DNA of 64,000 bases from Streptomyces sp. NBC_00654 (GCF_026341775.1 NZ_JAPEOB010000002.1:2046001-2110000); one strand, 5' to 3'. Shown: positions 8,856-18,814, numbered from the stretch's first letter. A program made the numbers and translations. Notes: generated by a model from the sequence alone, not told the origin.

Positions 8856-10868
8856 TCACTCGCCGGGCTTGAAGGACACCGGCAGCCGGGCGGGCTCGCT
8901 GCCGGACGGTGCGGTCTGGAGCGTCTTCAGCGCGAACTCCATGACCTGTTTGTAGATCGGCCCGCAGATCTGGCCGCCGAAGTAGCTGCCCCGGGTGGGG
9001 TTCTGGATCGCGCAGTAGACGGTGATCTGCGGATTGTCGGCGGGCGCGAAGCCCGCGAAGGAGGCGGTGTAGCCCTTGTAGACGCCGCGTACCGGGTCGA
9101 CGCGGTTGGCGGTGCCGGTCTTGCCCGCGACCCGGTAGCCGGGGATCTTGGCCTTGGTCCCGGTGCCCTCCTCGTCGCCGACGACGGACTCCAGCATGGC
9201 CGCCAGCGTGTTGGCGGTCTTCTCGCTGACCACCCGGTTCTGCTCGGGCGCCGGGGACGCGGTGTAGCGGCCGTCGGAGCCCTTGGTCCCGCGTACGAGA
9301 GTGGGGGCGACCCGTACCCCGCCGTTGGCGATCGTGGAGTAGACCGACGCGGCCTGTACGGCGTTGAGCGAGAGGCCCTGGCCGAACGGGATCGTGTACT
9401 GCTGCGAGGTCGACCAGTCCTCCGGCTTCGCCAGAATGCCGGGCGACTCGCCGGGGTAGTTCAGCCCGGTCTCGCTGCCGAGTCCGAACTTGCGCAGATA
9501 CGAGTGGAGGACCTTGTTGGCCTCGGCCTGGGTCTCGCCGAGCTGTCCGGTGGCCAGGATGGTGCCGATGTTGCTGGACTTGGCCAGTACGCCGTTGAGC
9601 GTCAGGTACCAGGTGGGGTGGTCGATGTCGTCCTTGAAGAGCCGGTCGCCGCGGTGCAGCCGGTTGGGGACCGTGACATGCGTGCCGGGCGTGGCGACGC
9701 CTTCCTCCAACACGGCCGCCATGGACATGACCTTGCTGGTGGAGCCGGGTTCGTACACGTCCTGGAGGGCCGCGTTGCCCAGGGCAGCCCCGTCGACCTG
9801 CGAGAGGTCGTTCGGGTCATAGCCGGGGGCATTGGCCATGGCCAGCAGTTCGCCGGTCTTCGTGTTCTGGACGATCACATAGCCGCGGTCGGCCTTGGAC
9901 TTCTTCACCTGGTCGGCGATGGCGCGCTGCGCGGCCCACTGGATGTCCCGGTCGATGGTGAGCTCGATGTCGGAGCCGGGGACGGCGGGGATCTCCCGGG
10001 CACCCGCGGTGGGCACCCTGCGGCCGCCCGACTGGGCGTACCTGATCGTGCCGTCCTCGCCCGCCAGCTGCTTGTCCAGCTGCGATTCGAGTCCGCCGCC
10101 GCCCTTGCCGTCGGCGCTGACGAATCCCAGTATCCCGGCGGCGAGGTCGCCGTTGGGATAGACCCGCTTGGTGGTCGGCACCTGGAGGACACCGGCGAGC
10201 ACATTGACCCCCGGGCCGCCGTTGGCCCGGTCCTCGGCCGCCTTCTCCGCGAAGACCGACTTGAGGTCCTTGATCTGCTTCCAGACCTGCGGGGTCTGCC
10301 GCTGGGCCAGCACGGTGTAGCGGCTCTCGGGCGTCGACAACTTCCTGGTCAGCTCCTCGACGTCCTTGCCGAGGATCGGCGCGAGAAGGGCTGCCGCCTG
10401 CTGCGGCGCGTCGGGAGCCTTGCTGTCCTCGGGGGTGAACATCTTGGGGTCGGCGGTGATGTCGTGCGCGTCGACACTGGTGGCCAGGGCGATGCCCCTG
10501 CGGTCGGTGATCTCGCCGCGCTCCGCGGCCACCGTGTACTCCTGGTAACGGTTCTTGTCGGCCTTGGCCGCGTACGCGCCGGCGTCGACGGCCTGGACCT
10601 GGAACAGCCGGGCCACGAAGACCAGCATGACGGCCGTCAGGCCGAGGCCCACCAGGCGCAGCCGGGGACGGGGGCTGCCCAGGCGCAGCGAGCGCGGGGT
10701 GCGGCCGCGGGCCGTCGTGTTGCCGGGCCGCCGGGCGGACGGGCGCGGACGCCTGCCCTCGGGGTGCGCGGTGGACCGGGGGCGGCCGGAGCCGCCCGCT
10801 CCGTTGCCGCTGCCGCGCGGGCGCGCGGGGCCGGGCACGCGGCGGTGCGGCGGTTCCTTGGGCGGCAC
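8856..10868 (-). CDS. ftsI: Septal class B penicillin-binding protein (FtsI/PBP3)
   Basis: This is the septal peptidoglycan transpeptidase. A basic, proline-rich cytoplasmic tail of about 65 residues precedes a single membrane anchor (GLGLTAVMLVFVARLF), then the PBP dimer domain and the transpeptidase domain. All three active-site motifs are visible: STSK in YEPGSTSKVMS, SSN in LAKSSNIGT, and KTGT in RVAGKTGTAN. The length is 670 residues. The GTG start lies 4 nt after the ftsL stop with AGGTGA just upstream, so the two are likely coupled. It is the partner of FtsW two gene blocks away. Confidence 0.97.
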   Translation of the reverse strand: MPPKEPPHRRVPGPARPRGSGNGAGGSGRPRSTAHPEGRRPRPSARRPGNTTARGRTPRSLRLGSPRPRLRLVGLGLTAVMLVFVARLFQVQAVDAGAYAAKADKNRYQEYTVAAERGEITDRRGIALATSVDAHDITADPKMFTPEDSKAPDAPQQAAALLAPILGKDVEELTRKLSTPESRYTVLAQRQTPQVWKQIKDLKSVFAEKAAEDRANGGPGVNVLAGVLQVPTTKRVYPNGDLAAGILGFVSADGKGGGGLESQLDKQLAGEDGTIRYAQSGGRRVPTAGAREIPAVPGSDIELTIDRDIQWAAQRAIADQVKKSKADRGYVIVQNTKTGELLAMANAPGYDPNDLSQVDGAALGNAALQDVYEPGSTSKVMSMAAVLEEGVATPGTHVTVPNRLHRGDRLFKDDIDHPTWYLTLNGVLAKSSNIGTILATGQLGETQAEANKVLHSYLRKFGLGSETGLNYPGESPGILAKPEDWSTSQQYTIPFGQGLSLNAVQAASVYSTIANGGVRVAPTLVRGTKGSDGRYTASPAPEQNRVVSEKTANTLAAMLESVVGDEEGTGTKAKIPGYRVAGKTGTANRVDPVRGVYKGYTASFAGFAPADNPQITVYCAIQNPTRGSYFGGQICGPIYKQVMEFALKTLQTAPSGSEPARLPVSFKPGE

Positions 10869-10872
10869 TGCG

Positions 10873-11430
10873 TCACCTGCCTGGGCTCGTCGGGGTCGGG
10901 CTCGGGGTCGCCGCGGTGGGCGGCGCGTTCTCTGTTCCGGGCTCGGGCCGCGCGGAACCGGGGGGATGGGGTGTGGCGCCCGGCGATGCGCTGTCCGAGG
11001 GGGCGGCCGGGGTGCCGGGCTCGCCGGTCCCGGGCGTCGGCTCGGGGGGCGGGGACGGCTCGGCGGTGACTTCCGCGGGGACGCCCCGGACGGTGCCGTC
11101 CGGGTCGAGGAAGGCGGGACTGCCGCCGGGGACCATGCCGAGTTCCCGGGCGCGCCGTTCCAGTGCGTCGGGCTGGGAGTAGCCGTCGACGTCGCGCTGG
11201 AGGGCCTGCTGCTCGTCGGTGAGTTCGGTGGTCTCGCGCCTGAGCTCGCTCAGCCTGAACGAGCCCTCGTTCAGCGCGGAGTTCAGCAGGAGAAGCGTGA
11301 TGAGGCCGCCGCCCAGGAGCAGGACCACCAGCAGGACGAAGGGGGTGCGGGCCGCGTTGCTGGGCCCCGACGGCATCAGCCGGGCGAGCCGTCCGGCCCG
11401 CCCTTTCAACTGCGCGGCCGGCTTGCTCAC
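10873..11430 (-). CDS. ftsL: FtsL-like bitopic septum protein
   Basis: This small bitopic protein of the divisome core is encoded between rsmH and ftsI. From the GTG at 11430 it has 185 residues: a basic N-terminus, one membrane helix (FVLLVVLLLGGGLITLLLLN), a short leucine-zipper coiled coil (RLSELRRETTELTDEQQALQ) and a long Pro/Thr/Ser-rich C-terminal tail. The GTG is chosen for the GGGAGGA ribosome binding site 6 nt upstream. The frame stays open, with GC-rich third positions, back into the end of rsmH, so a longer N-terminus cannot be excluded. Assignment rests on topology and position, because FtsL sequences are poorly conserved. Confidence 0.88.
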   Translation of the reverse strand: MSKPAAQLKGRAGRLARLMPSGPSNAARTPFVLLVVLLLGGGLITLLLLNSALNEGSFRLSELRRETTELTDEQQALQRDVDGYSQPDALERRARELGMVPGGSPAFLDPDGTVRGVPAEVTAEPSPPPEPTPGTGEPGTPAAPSDSASPGATPHPPGSARPEPGTENAPPTAATPSPTPTSPGR

Positions 11431-11527
11431 CCCGTTCCTCCCGGGCCTCCGCCGGCCGGTGCGCCGACCGGCAGCTCCGCCGCTGCCGCTGCCTTTGCCC
11501 TTGCCGCTGATACCGCTGCCGGAGCGC

Positions 11528-12493
11528 TCATCGCTCCTCCTCGCGGATGCGCTGGGCACCGCGCAGCCGGGCGGGTGCGGCACGCCGGTTCTCGGCGACC
11601 TCCTCCTCCGTGGGCAGCTCCGCGCCCCGGGTGAGCAGCTTCAGCCGGGGCTGGTAGCGCTCGGGGACGACGGGCAGTCCGGGGGGCGCGGTGTTGGCGG
11701 CACCGGCGGCGAAGACCTGCTTGACCAGCCGGTCCTCCAGCGAGTGGTAGGACAGGACGGCGATACGGCCGCCGACCGCGAGGCTCCCCACAGCGGCCGG
11801 GACGGCCCGCTCCAGGACACTCAGTTCGCCGTTGACCTCGATGCGCAGGGCCTGGAAGGTGCGCTTGGCCGGGTTGCCGCCGGTCCGCTTGGCGGCCTGC
11901 GGCAGCGAGTCGCGGATCAGCTCGACGAGCCTGGCGCTGTTGCTGAAGGGCTCCTTGTCGCGCTCGCGCACGATGGCGGAGACGATCCGCTTGGCCTGCT
12001 TCTCCTCGCCGTACGCGCGCAGGATCCGGACCAGTTCGCCCGGCGGGTAGGTGTTGAGGACCTCGGCGGCACCGATGCCGGTCGTCTGGTCCATGCGCAT
12101 GTCGAGCGGGGCGTCCTGGGCGTACGCGAACCCGCGGTCCGCCTCGTCCAGCTGCATGGAGGAGACGCCCAGGTCGAACAGCACGCCCTGGACCTTGGGG
12201 ATGCCCAGCCGGGCCAGCACCTCCGGGAGCTCGTCGTAGACCGCGTGCACCAGGGTGGCCCGGTCGCCGTACGGGGCGAGCCGCTCGCCGGAGAGCCGCA
12301 GCGCCTCCTTGTCCCGGTCCAGGGCGATCAGCCGGGCGGTGGGGAAGGCGGAGAGCAGTGCCTCGCTGTGGCCTCCGAGGCCGAGGGTGCAGTCGACGAC
12401 CACCGGTGTCTGGGGACTCGGGGTGTCCAGAGCCGGGGCCAACAGGTCCAGGCATCGCTGGAGCATCACCGGGACGTGTCGGGTCTGGCTCAA
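11528..12493 (-). CDS. rsmH: 16S rRNA (cytosine(1402)-N(4))-methyltransferase
   Basis: RsmH (MraW) methylates N4 of C1402 in the 16S rRNA decoding centre using SAM. The 321-residue protein starts [11 protein letters not shown], carries the SAM-binding motif [14 protein letters not shown] and the conserved [18 protein letters not shown]. It appears to begin with TTG at 12493, preceded by GAGAGGG. It is the first gene of the dcw cluster here. There is no mraZ between it and the divergent carbonic anhydrase gene. Confidence 0.97.
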   Translation of the reverse strand: MSQTRHVPVMLQRCLDLLAPALDTPSPQTPVVVDCTLGLGGHSEALLSAFPTARLIALDRDKEALRLSGERLAPYGDRATLVHAVYDELPEVLARLGIPKVQGVLFDLGVSSMQLDEADRGFAYAQDAPLDMRMDQTTGIGAAEVLNTYPPGELVRILRAYGEEKQAKRIVSAIVRERDKEPFSNSARLVELIRDSLPQAAKRTGGNPAKRTFQALRIEVNGELSVLERAVPAAVGSLAVGGRIAVLSYHSLEDRLVKQVFAAGAANTAPPGLPVVPERYQPRLKLLTRGAELPTEEEVAENRRAAPARLRGAQRIREEER

Positions 12494-12640
12494 TGCGCCC
12501 TCTCAGGCTCAGTCCCGCGTGGCTGTACATGCGCCCTGGTCCCCGCCCGCTCGGAAGGGGAGGTCCGCCGGCGCCGGGGAAGTGGCGTCGGCCGACCGGA
12601 GCGGGAGAGGGCCGGGCCGCACGTACACCGCACGATACGG

Positions 12641-12713
12641 GGGGAAATGCGGAAAATGCGGAACGTACGGAACACGCAGAAATCTACGGAGTGCGCAGAA
12701 TGTGCGGGCTGTG
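12641..12713. repeat. Degenerate 9-bp tandem repeat upstream of rsmH
   Basis: Eight consecutive units of 9 bp (one of 10) share the pattern CGGAANNNN: ggggaaatg, cggaaaatg, cggaacgta, cggaacacg, cagaaatcta, cggagtgcg, cagaatgtg, cgggctgtg. Read on the rsmH-sense strand the core is TTCCG. It lies 150-220 bp upstream of the first dcw gene. Regular short-period repeats at this place recall MraZ operator arrays in other bacteria, but the core sequence differs and no mraZ is present here. Confidence 0.75.
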
Positions 12714-12833
12714 TCGGTAACTTCGCGTCACTTTAGTCCACCCTGCCATTCGATCGATTCCCGATCAACGAACCGGGCAGCGCGTCGCACCGTCCGCCGA
12801 GACCCCCCGGACTCACCCGGAAGGACGCATCCA

Positions 12834-12858
12834 TGTGAGGCTTGTGGGTTACCTCACA
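12834..12858. promoter_or_regulatory. Inverted repeat upstream of carbonic anhydrase (candidate operator)
   Basis: The perfect 7-bp arms TGTGAGG and CCTCACA are separated by 11 bp. The site lies about 74 bp upstream of the carbonic anhydrase start, just 5' of a TTGACG hexamer at 12869. The regulator is unknown. Confidence 0.45.
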
Positions 12859-12931
12859 ACAAGCCTCATTGACGTTCTTTGTCCGCTCCCACAGCAGGCT
12901 CCGGCCTGCCATCAGTACTAACGTCATCTCC

Positions 12932-13495
12932 ATGTCGACTTCCGCGCACTCCCCCGCCGAGCCCCTGACGACCCTCCCGGGCGCGGCCCGCGCCGACGGC
13001 ACGGTCACCGACCGCCTGGTCGCGGCGAACGCCCGGTACGCCGACGAGTTCACCGACCCCGGCATGGACGCCCGTCCGGTACTGCACGTGGCCGTGGTCG
13101 CCTGCATGGACGCCCGCCTCGACCTGCACGACGCGCTCGGCCTCGAACTCGGCGACTGCCACACCATCCGCAACGCGGGCGGCGTGGTCACCGACGATGT
13201 GATCCGCTCGCTCACCATCAGCCAGCGGGCGCTCGGCACCCGCAGCGTCATACTGATCCACCACACCAACTGCGGCCTCGAATCGCTCACCGAGGGCTTC
13301 CGGCAGGAGCTGGAGCACGAGGTCGGCCAGCGGCCGGTCTGGGCGGTGGAGGCCTACTCGGACGCCGACCAGGACGTACGCCAGTCGATGCAGCGCGTCC
13401 GCACCTCGCCGTTCCTGCTGCACACCGACGACATCCGCGGCTTCGTCTTCGATGTCACCACCGGCCTGCTGCGCGAGATCCTCCCCACCGCCTGA
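12932..13495 (+). CDS. Beta-class carbonic anhydrase
   Basis: This is a zinc enzyme interconverting CO2 and bicarbonate in the cytoplasm. The 187-residue product shows the beta-class ligand set: Cys58 and the Asp60/Arg62 dyad in CMDAR, then His111 and Cys114 in HHTNCGL, with the conserved RNAGG at 80-84. The ATG at 12932 lacks a ribosome binding site, but TAACGT ends 7 nt before it, which fits leaderless transcription. An upstream in-frame codon at 12842 would add about 30 residues unlike the family. It is a single gene, divergent from the dcw cluster. Confidence 0.92.
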   Translation: MSTSAHSPAEPLTTLPGAARADGTVTDRLVAANARYADEFTDPGMDARPVLHVAVVACMDARLDLHDALGLELGDCHTIRNAGGVVTDDVIRSLTISQRALGTRSVILIHHTNCGLESLTEGFRQELEHEVGQRPVWAVEAYSDADQDVRQSMQRVRTSPFLLHTDDIRGFVFDVTTGLLREILPTA

Positions 13496-13570
13496 CCTGC
13501 CGCTGCGCTCCGTTCCGGCCCGGCACTCGGAGCACCGAAACCCCGGCAACACCCGACATATCGCACCCAC

Positions 13571-13579
13571 TTATCCACA
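13571..13579 (+). promoter_or_regulatory. Single DnaA-box-like nonamer upstream of moxR
   Basis: The sequence TTATCCACA matches the classical DnaA box. It lies in the 225-bp gap 13496-13720 between carbonic anhydrase and moxR, which otherwise holds no gene. A single box does not make an origin. It could be a titration or transcriptional DnaA site, or chance. GCGGTAACGGCAAC follows at about 13595. Confidence 0.4.
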
Positions 13580-13720
13580 GGCGAGTGACACGAAGCGGTA
13601 ACGGCAACAAGAATGCGGGTGTGACATCTCCCCGGGTCTTCCGGTGCGGTGTGCGTATTTCGGGGTGGGCCGGGGCAGAAACGCGCACCGGCCCGTGCAC
13701 AAAGGGCCGAGGAGGGCCGG

Positions 13721-14766
<1,046 letters not shown>

Positions 14767-14770
<4 letters not shown>

Positions 14771-16143
14771 TGGCCGCCGGGCAGCCCGGTGCCGCGGACG
14801 ACGGCGACGACCGGGGCGGTCTGCGGGCGGCCCTGAGCGGGCTGACCACCCGGGGGCGGTCCTTCCTCGCCGCCGGGGTGGCCGCCGCGATCTGCGCCTA
14901 TGTGCTGGGCCAGGGCGACCTGCTGCGGGTCGGACTGCTGCTCGCCGTGCTGCCGCTGGTCTCCGTGACGGTGCTCCACCGCACCCGCTACCGGGTCGCG
15001 GGCAGCCGGCGGCTGTCGCCGTCCCGGGTGACCGCCGGTTCCGAGGCGCGGGTGCATCTGCGGATGGACAATGTGTCCCGAGTGCCCACCGGGCTCCTGA
15101 TGCTCCAGGACCGGGTGCCGTACGTACTGGGCCCCCGGCCCCGTTTCGTGCTGGACCGGGTGGAGGCGGGCGGCATCCGCGAGGTGTCCTACAAGGTCAG
15201 GTCCGACCTGCGCGGGCGCTATCCGCTGGGGCCGCTGCAGCTGCGGCTCAGCGACCCCTTCGGCATGTGCGAGCTGACCCGGTCCTTCAGTGCCTACGAC
15301 ACGCTGATCGTGATCCCCCGTACCGAACCGCTGCCGACGCTGCGGCTCGCCGGTGAGGCCTCGGGGTACGGCGACGGACGGCAGCGCTCACTGGCCCTGG
15401 CCGGTGAGGACGACGTCATCCCGCGCGGCTACCGGCACGGCGACGATCTGCGCCGGGTCCACTGGCGGTCCACCGCGCGCTACGGCGAGCTGATGGTCAG
15501 GCGCGAGGAACAGCCGCAGCGGGCCAGATGCACGGTGCTGCTGGACACCCGGCGCAGCGGCTACCGGGGCGCCGGGCCCGACTCGGCGTTCGAGTGGGCG
15601 GTCTCGGGGGCGGCGTCCGCGCTGGTGCACATGCTGGAGCGGGGCTTCGCGGTACGGCTGCTGACGGACACCGGGGATTCCGTACCCGGCGAGGGCCCCG
15701 ACGGTTTCGCCGGTTCGACCCAGGAGTCCGCGGACTCGGCGGGCCTGATGCTGGACACCCTCGCGGTCATCGGCCAGTCCGACGGCGAAGGCCTCTCGCC
15801 CGCGTACGACGTGCTGCGCGGCGGCAACGAAGGACTGCTGATCGCCTTCTTCGGCGACATCGACGAGAAGCAGGCCGCGGTGGCGGCCCGTATGCGGCAG
15901 CGCAGCGGCGCGGCCGTCGCGTTCGTCCTGGACAGCGCGGACTGGGGACACGGTGGGGACGGGCCGGGGAGCACCGACGCGGACGAGCGGCTGCGGCCGC
16001 TGCGCGAGGCCGGCTGGATCGCGGTGCCGGTACCGCCCCGCACGGACCTCGCCCGGCTGTGGCAGCAGGCGGGGCAGCTGCGCGCCGACACCCAGTCCGC
16101 CGGGAGCGGCGGTACGACAGGTTTCTCAGGGGGATGGTCATGA
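14767..16143 (+). CDS. DUF58 domain-containing membrane protein
   Basis: This 458-residue protein has two adjacent N-terminal membrane helices (around residues 35-75), a beta-rich region, and the DUF58 signature RGYRHGDDLRRVHWRSTARYGELMV split here around its conserved HWR; the C-terminal half resembles a von Willebrand A fold. It starts at GTG 14767, overlapping the moxR stop (ATG at 14770 is an alternative), and its stop overlaps the start of the transglutaminase gene, so all three are coupled. DUF58 proteins are the usual partners of MoxR ATPases. The biochemical activity is unknown. Confidence 0.92.
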
Positions 16144-18560
16144 GCGGGCGGACCCGGCTGACGCTGTGCGCCTTCGCGGCGACGCTGACGGCGGCGGGCG
16201 CCCTGCTGCCGCTGGTGGGCACGAAGGGATGGCTGCCGCAGGCGGCACTGCTGCTGGCGTTCCAGAGCGGGGCGGGCGCGCTCTCCCGCCGGGTACCGCT
16301 GGCCAGGTCGCTGACGGTCGCCGTCCAGGCCCTGGTCACCCTGCTGCTGCTGACCGTGGTGTTCGCCAGGGATCACGCGCTGTTCGGTGTCCTGCCGGGC
16401 CCGCAGGCCGTCCAGCGGCTCGGGGAACTGCTGACGGCGGGCGCCGACGATGTCGGCACGTATGCGATTCCGGCTCCGATGACCGACGGAATCCGGCTGC
16501 TGCTGGTCGGCGGGGTGCTGCTGATCGGGCTCGCCGTGGACGCCCTCGCGGTGACCTTCCGCAGCGCCGCCCCGGCCGGGCTGCCGCTGCTCGCGCTGTA
16601 CTCGGTCGCCGCGGGACTGGCCGAGGGCGGGGCGAGCTGGCTGTGGTTCCTGCTCGCCGCCTGCGGCTATCTGCTGCTCCTGCTGGCCGAGGGCCGGGAC
16701 CGGCTCTCCCAGTGGGGGCGGGTCTTCGGCGGCACCGCCCGGTCCGCCGACGGTCTCGCCGGGCTCACCGGCCAGGGTGGCGGGGCCACGGCTCCGGTCC
16801 GCACGGGGCGGCGCATCGGCGCCGTGGCACTGGGCATCGCCCTGGTCGTTCCCGCCACGCTGCCCGCGCTCGACGGCGGCCTGCTGAGCGGCACGGGCAA
16901 CGGGAACGGCAAGGGCAGCGGCGGCGGCACCATCTCCGCGGTGAACCCGCTGGTCTCGCTCCAGAACAACCTCAACCAGCCGGAGAACCGGGAGGTGATG
17001 ACGTACCGCACCAACGCCCGGAACCCGCAGGACCTCTATCTGCGGATCCTGGCCCTGGACGAGTTCACCGGAAGCGAGTGGCGCTCGTCGACCCGCCGGC
17101 TGAAGGACGTGCCGGAACGTCTGCCGGAACCCACCGGGCTGAGCCCCGATGTGGCGGTCACCGAGATCAGGACGAACATCTCGGCGTCCCGTTCGTACCA
17201 GCAGACCTATCTGCCGCTCCCCTACCCGGCGACCGAGGTCGAGGTCGGCGGGCGATGGCGGTACGAGCCCGAGGGCCGCACCCTCGTCGGTGACGCCGGC
17301 CAGACGACGCGCGGTGCGCAGTACGAGGCCGGCAGCCTGATCATCGAGCCGACAGCGGCACAGCTCGCCGCCGCGGGCCCGCCGCCGAAGGCGCTGGCGC
17401 GGGAGTACACGCGACTGCCCGGTTCGCTGCCGGACGTGGTGGACGAGACCGCCCGGAAGGTCACCGCGGGCGCGGCCAACGACTACGAACGAGCCGTGAA
17501 GCTGCAGGACTGGTTCTCCTTCTCGGGCGGCTTCACCTACGACACGACGGTCAGTTCGGGGACCGGCTCGACGGCGATAGCCCGCTTCCTCAGGGACAAG
17601 CAGGGCTTCTGCGTCCACTTCTCGTTCTCGATGGCCGCGATGGCCCGGACGCTGGGCATCCCGGCCCGGGTCGCGGTGGGTTTCACGCCGGGCACGTTCC
17701 AGGCGGACGGCGCGTCCTCGGTCGGGCTGCGGGACGCGCACGCCTGGCCCGAGCTGTACTTCGAGGGTGTGGGCTGGACCCGGTTCGAGCCCACCCCGAC
17801 CCGGGGCAGCGCCCCGGCGTACACCCGGCCCGACACCCCTTCGGGCGACACGGAGGATCCGGTACAGCCGTCCACGAGCGACTCGGCCGCCCCGGCGGCC
17901 GCGCCGTCCGCCTCGGAGAGCTGCCCGGCGCAGCTGCGCCGCCAGGGTGAGTGCGGCGCCTCGGCGGTCCCCGGCGCGGCGGGTCCCGCCGATCCGGGGA
18001 CTCCCGCGGGCACGGTGGCCCTGGGGATTCTCGGGGCGGTGCTGGTGCTGGTGGTGCCCCTGCTGCCGCTGCTCTGGCGGATCCGGGCCCGTAACCGGAG
18101 GCTGGGTTCGTCCGGCGGCCGGACGGCTGCGGACGCGACGGCCAGAATCCTGGCGGCCTGGCGGGAGATCATCGATTCGGCGTGGGACCACGGCATCGTG
18201 CCGGACGAGTCGCTGACCCCGCGCAAGGCCGCGGCGCGGATCGTGCGCCTGGGCCGTCTCGATCCCACCGCCGCCGCGGCGGTGCACCGGGTGGCGGATT
18301 CGGTGGAACAGGCGCTCTACGCACCGCGGCCCCGGCCGGTCACCGGTCTCGCCGAGGACGCGACGGCAGTGCGGGCGGGTCTGCGGGCGGCCGCGGGCCG
18401 CGCCGCACGGCTCCGTGCGACGCTCGCGCCCCGCTCCGCCGTCCGGGTGGTGTGGGCGGTGGCGGATCGCCGGGCGGCGCTCCGCGACCGCTGGGCGAAC
18501 CGGCCGGGCCGTGGCCGCTGGACCGGCAGGCTGCGCAGACCGACGCGCCAGCACGGCTGA
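16140..18560 (+). CDS. TgpA-type transglutaminase-domain membrane protein (DUF3488/DUF4129)
   Basis: This is an integral membrane protein of 806 residues. Five or six N-terminal helices are followed by a large extracytoplasmic transglutaminase-like domain, another membrane helix (LGAVLVLVVPLLPLLW) and a cytoplasmic C-terminal region resembling DUF4129. The transglutaminase core shows the Cys in KQGFCVHFSFSMAAMARTLG and the His in LRDAHAWPELYF followed by GWTRFEPTP. The ATG at 16140 overlaps the DUF58 stop and has AGGGGG 6 nt upstream. It is the third gene of the MoxR operon. It is probably a peptidase or transpeptidase acting on envelope proteins, with substrates unknown. Confidence 0.92.
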   Translation: MSGRTRLTLCAFAATLTAAGALLPLVGTKGWLPQAALLLAFQSGAGALSRRVPLARSLTVAVQALVTLLLLTVVFARDHALFGVLPGPQAVQRLGELLTAGADDVGTYAIPAPMTDGIRLLLVGGVLLIGLAVDALAVTFRSAAPAGLPLLALYSVAAGLAEGGASWLWFLLAACGYLLLLLAEGRDRLSQWGRVFGGTARSADGLAGLTGQGGGATAPVRTGRRIGAVALGIALVVPATLPALDGGLLSGTGNGNGKGSGGGTISAVNPLVSLQNNLNQPENREVMTYRTNARNPQDLYLRILALDEFTGSEWRSSTRRLKDVPERLPEPTGLSPDVAVTEIRTNISASRSYQQTYLPLPYPATEVEVGGRWRYEPEGRTLVGDAGQTTRGAQYEAGSLIIEPTAAQLAAAGPPPKALAREYTRLPGSLPDVVDETARKVTAGAANDYERAVKLQDWFSFSGGFTYDTTVSSGTGSTAIARFLRDKQGFCVHFSFSMAAMARTLGIPARVAVGFTPGTFQADGASSVGLRDAHAWPELYFEGVGWTRFEPTPTRGSAPAYTRPDTPSGDTEDPVQPSTSDSAAPAAAPSASESCPAQLRRQGECGASAVPGAAGPADPGTPAGTVALGILGAVLVLVVPLLPLLWRIRARNRRLGSSGGRTAADATARILAAWREIIDSAWDHGIVPDESLTPRKAAARIVRLGRLDPTAAAAVHRVADSVEQALYAPRPRPVTGLAEDATAVRAGLRAAAGRAARLRATLAPRSAVRVVWAVADRRAALRDRWANRPGRGRWTGRLRRPTRQHG

Positions 18561-18720
18561 CCCCGGTCGGCTCTTCTGGTCGGCCCTCCTGGTCGGCCCT
18601 CCCGGCCGGTCCGCCTGACCGGGCGGGCCGGCCGGGAGCCGTCCGTGCCCACGACGGGCGGGACGGTGGCCCCCGCTCCGGGCTCTCGCTGCGGCTCCCG
18701 CTCCGGGCTCCCGCTCCCAC

Positions 18721-18762
18721 TGCGGCTGCGGCTGCGGCTGCGGCTGCGGCTGCGGCTGCGGC
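18721..18762. repeat. Hexanucleotide microsatellite (TGCGGC)7
   Basis: Seven perfect tandem copies of TGCGGC lie in the non-coding gap 18561-18879 after the transglutaminase gene. They are preceded by degenerate CGGCTC/CCGCTC-type repeats from about 18565. The rest of the gap, apart from the terminator at 18779, shows nothing recognisable. Copy number is likely to vary between strains. Confidence 0.85.
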
Positions 18763-18778
18763 CTATGGTTGCGCACAC

Positions 18779-18814
18779 GTGAGGGGCGGCCGCAGAAATG
18801 CGGCCGCCCCTCAC
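18779..18814. terminator. Perfect 15-bp stem-loop between convergent genes
   Basis: Arms GTGAGGGGCGGCCGC and GCGGCCGCCCCTCAC enclose the 6-nt loop AGAAAT. It lies between the plus-strand transglutaminase operon and the minus-strand DUF3040 gene. A bidirectional terminator is the simplest reading. Confidence 0.85.

Larger units (their letters stand above)
12494..12931. promoter_or_regulatory. Divergent regulatory region upstream of the dcw cluster and carbonic anhydrase
   Basis: This 438-bp gene-free stretch separates rsmH (minus) from the carbonic anhydrase gene (plus). It is noticeably less GC-rich than its surroundings. It holds the 9-bp tandem repeat at 12641-12713, a direct repeat GTAAC-N5-GTCAC at 12717-12731, an inverted repeat at 12834-12858 and a TAACGT hexamer exactly 7 nt before the carbonic anhydrase ATG. 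I see no convincing -35/-10 pair for rsmH. Confidence 0.6.

Noticed and set aside
8802..11069. 755-codon plus-strand open frame opposite ftsI
   Set aside because: It has no recognisable domain and mirrors the codon bias of ftsI, which shows all three PBP motifs on the other strand.
12490..12736. Small peptides read from the 9-bp repeat region (Cys- or Phe/Arg-rich on either strand)
   Set aside because: The apparent repeated peptides follow from the 9-bp DNA period being a multiple of three. There is no ribosome binding site or codon bias.
13571..13579. Chromosomal replication origin
   Set aside because: There is only one DnaA box and no dnaA, dnaN or box cluster nearby.
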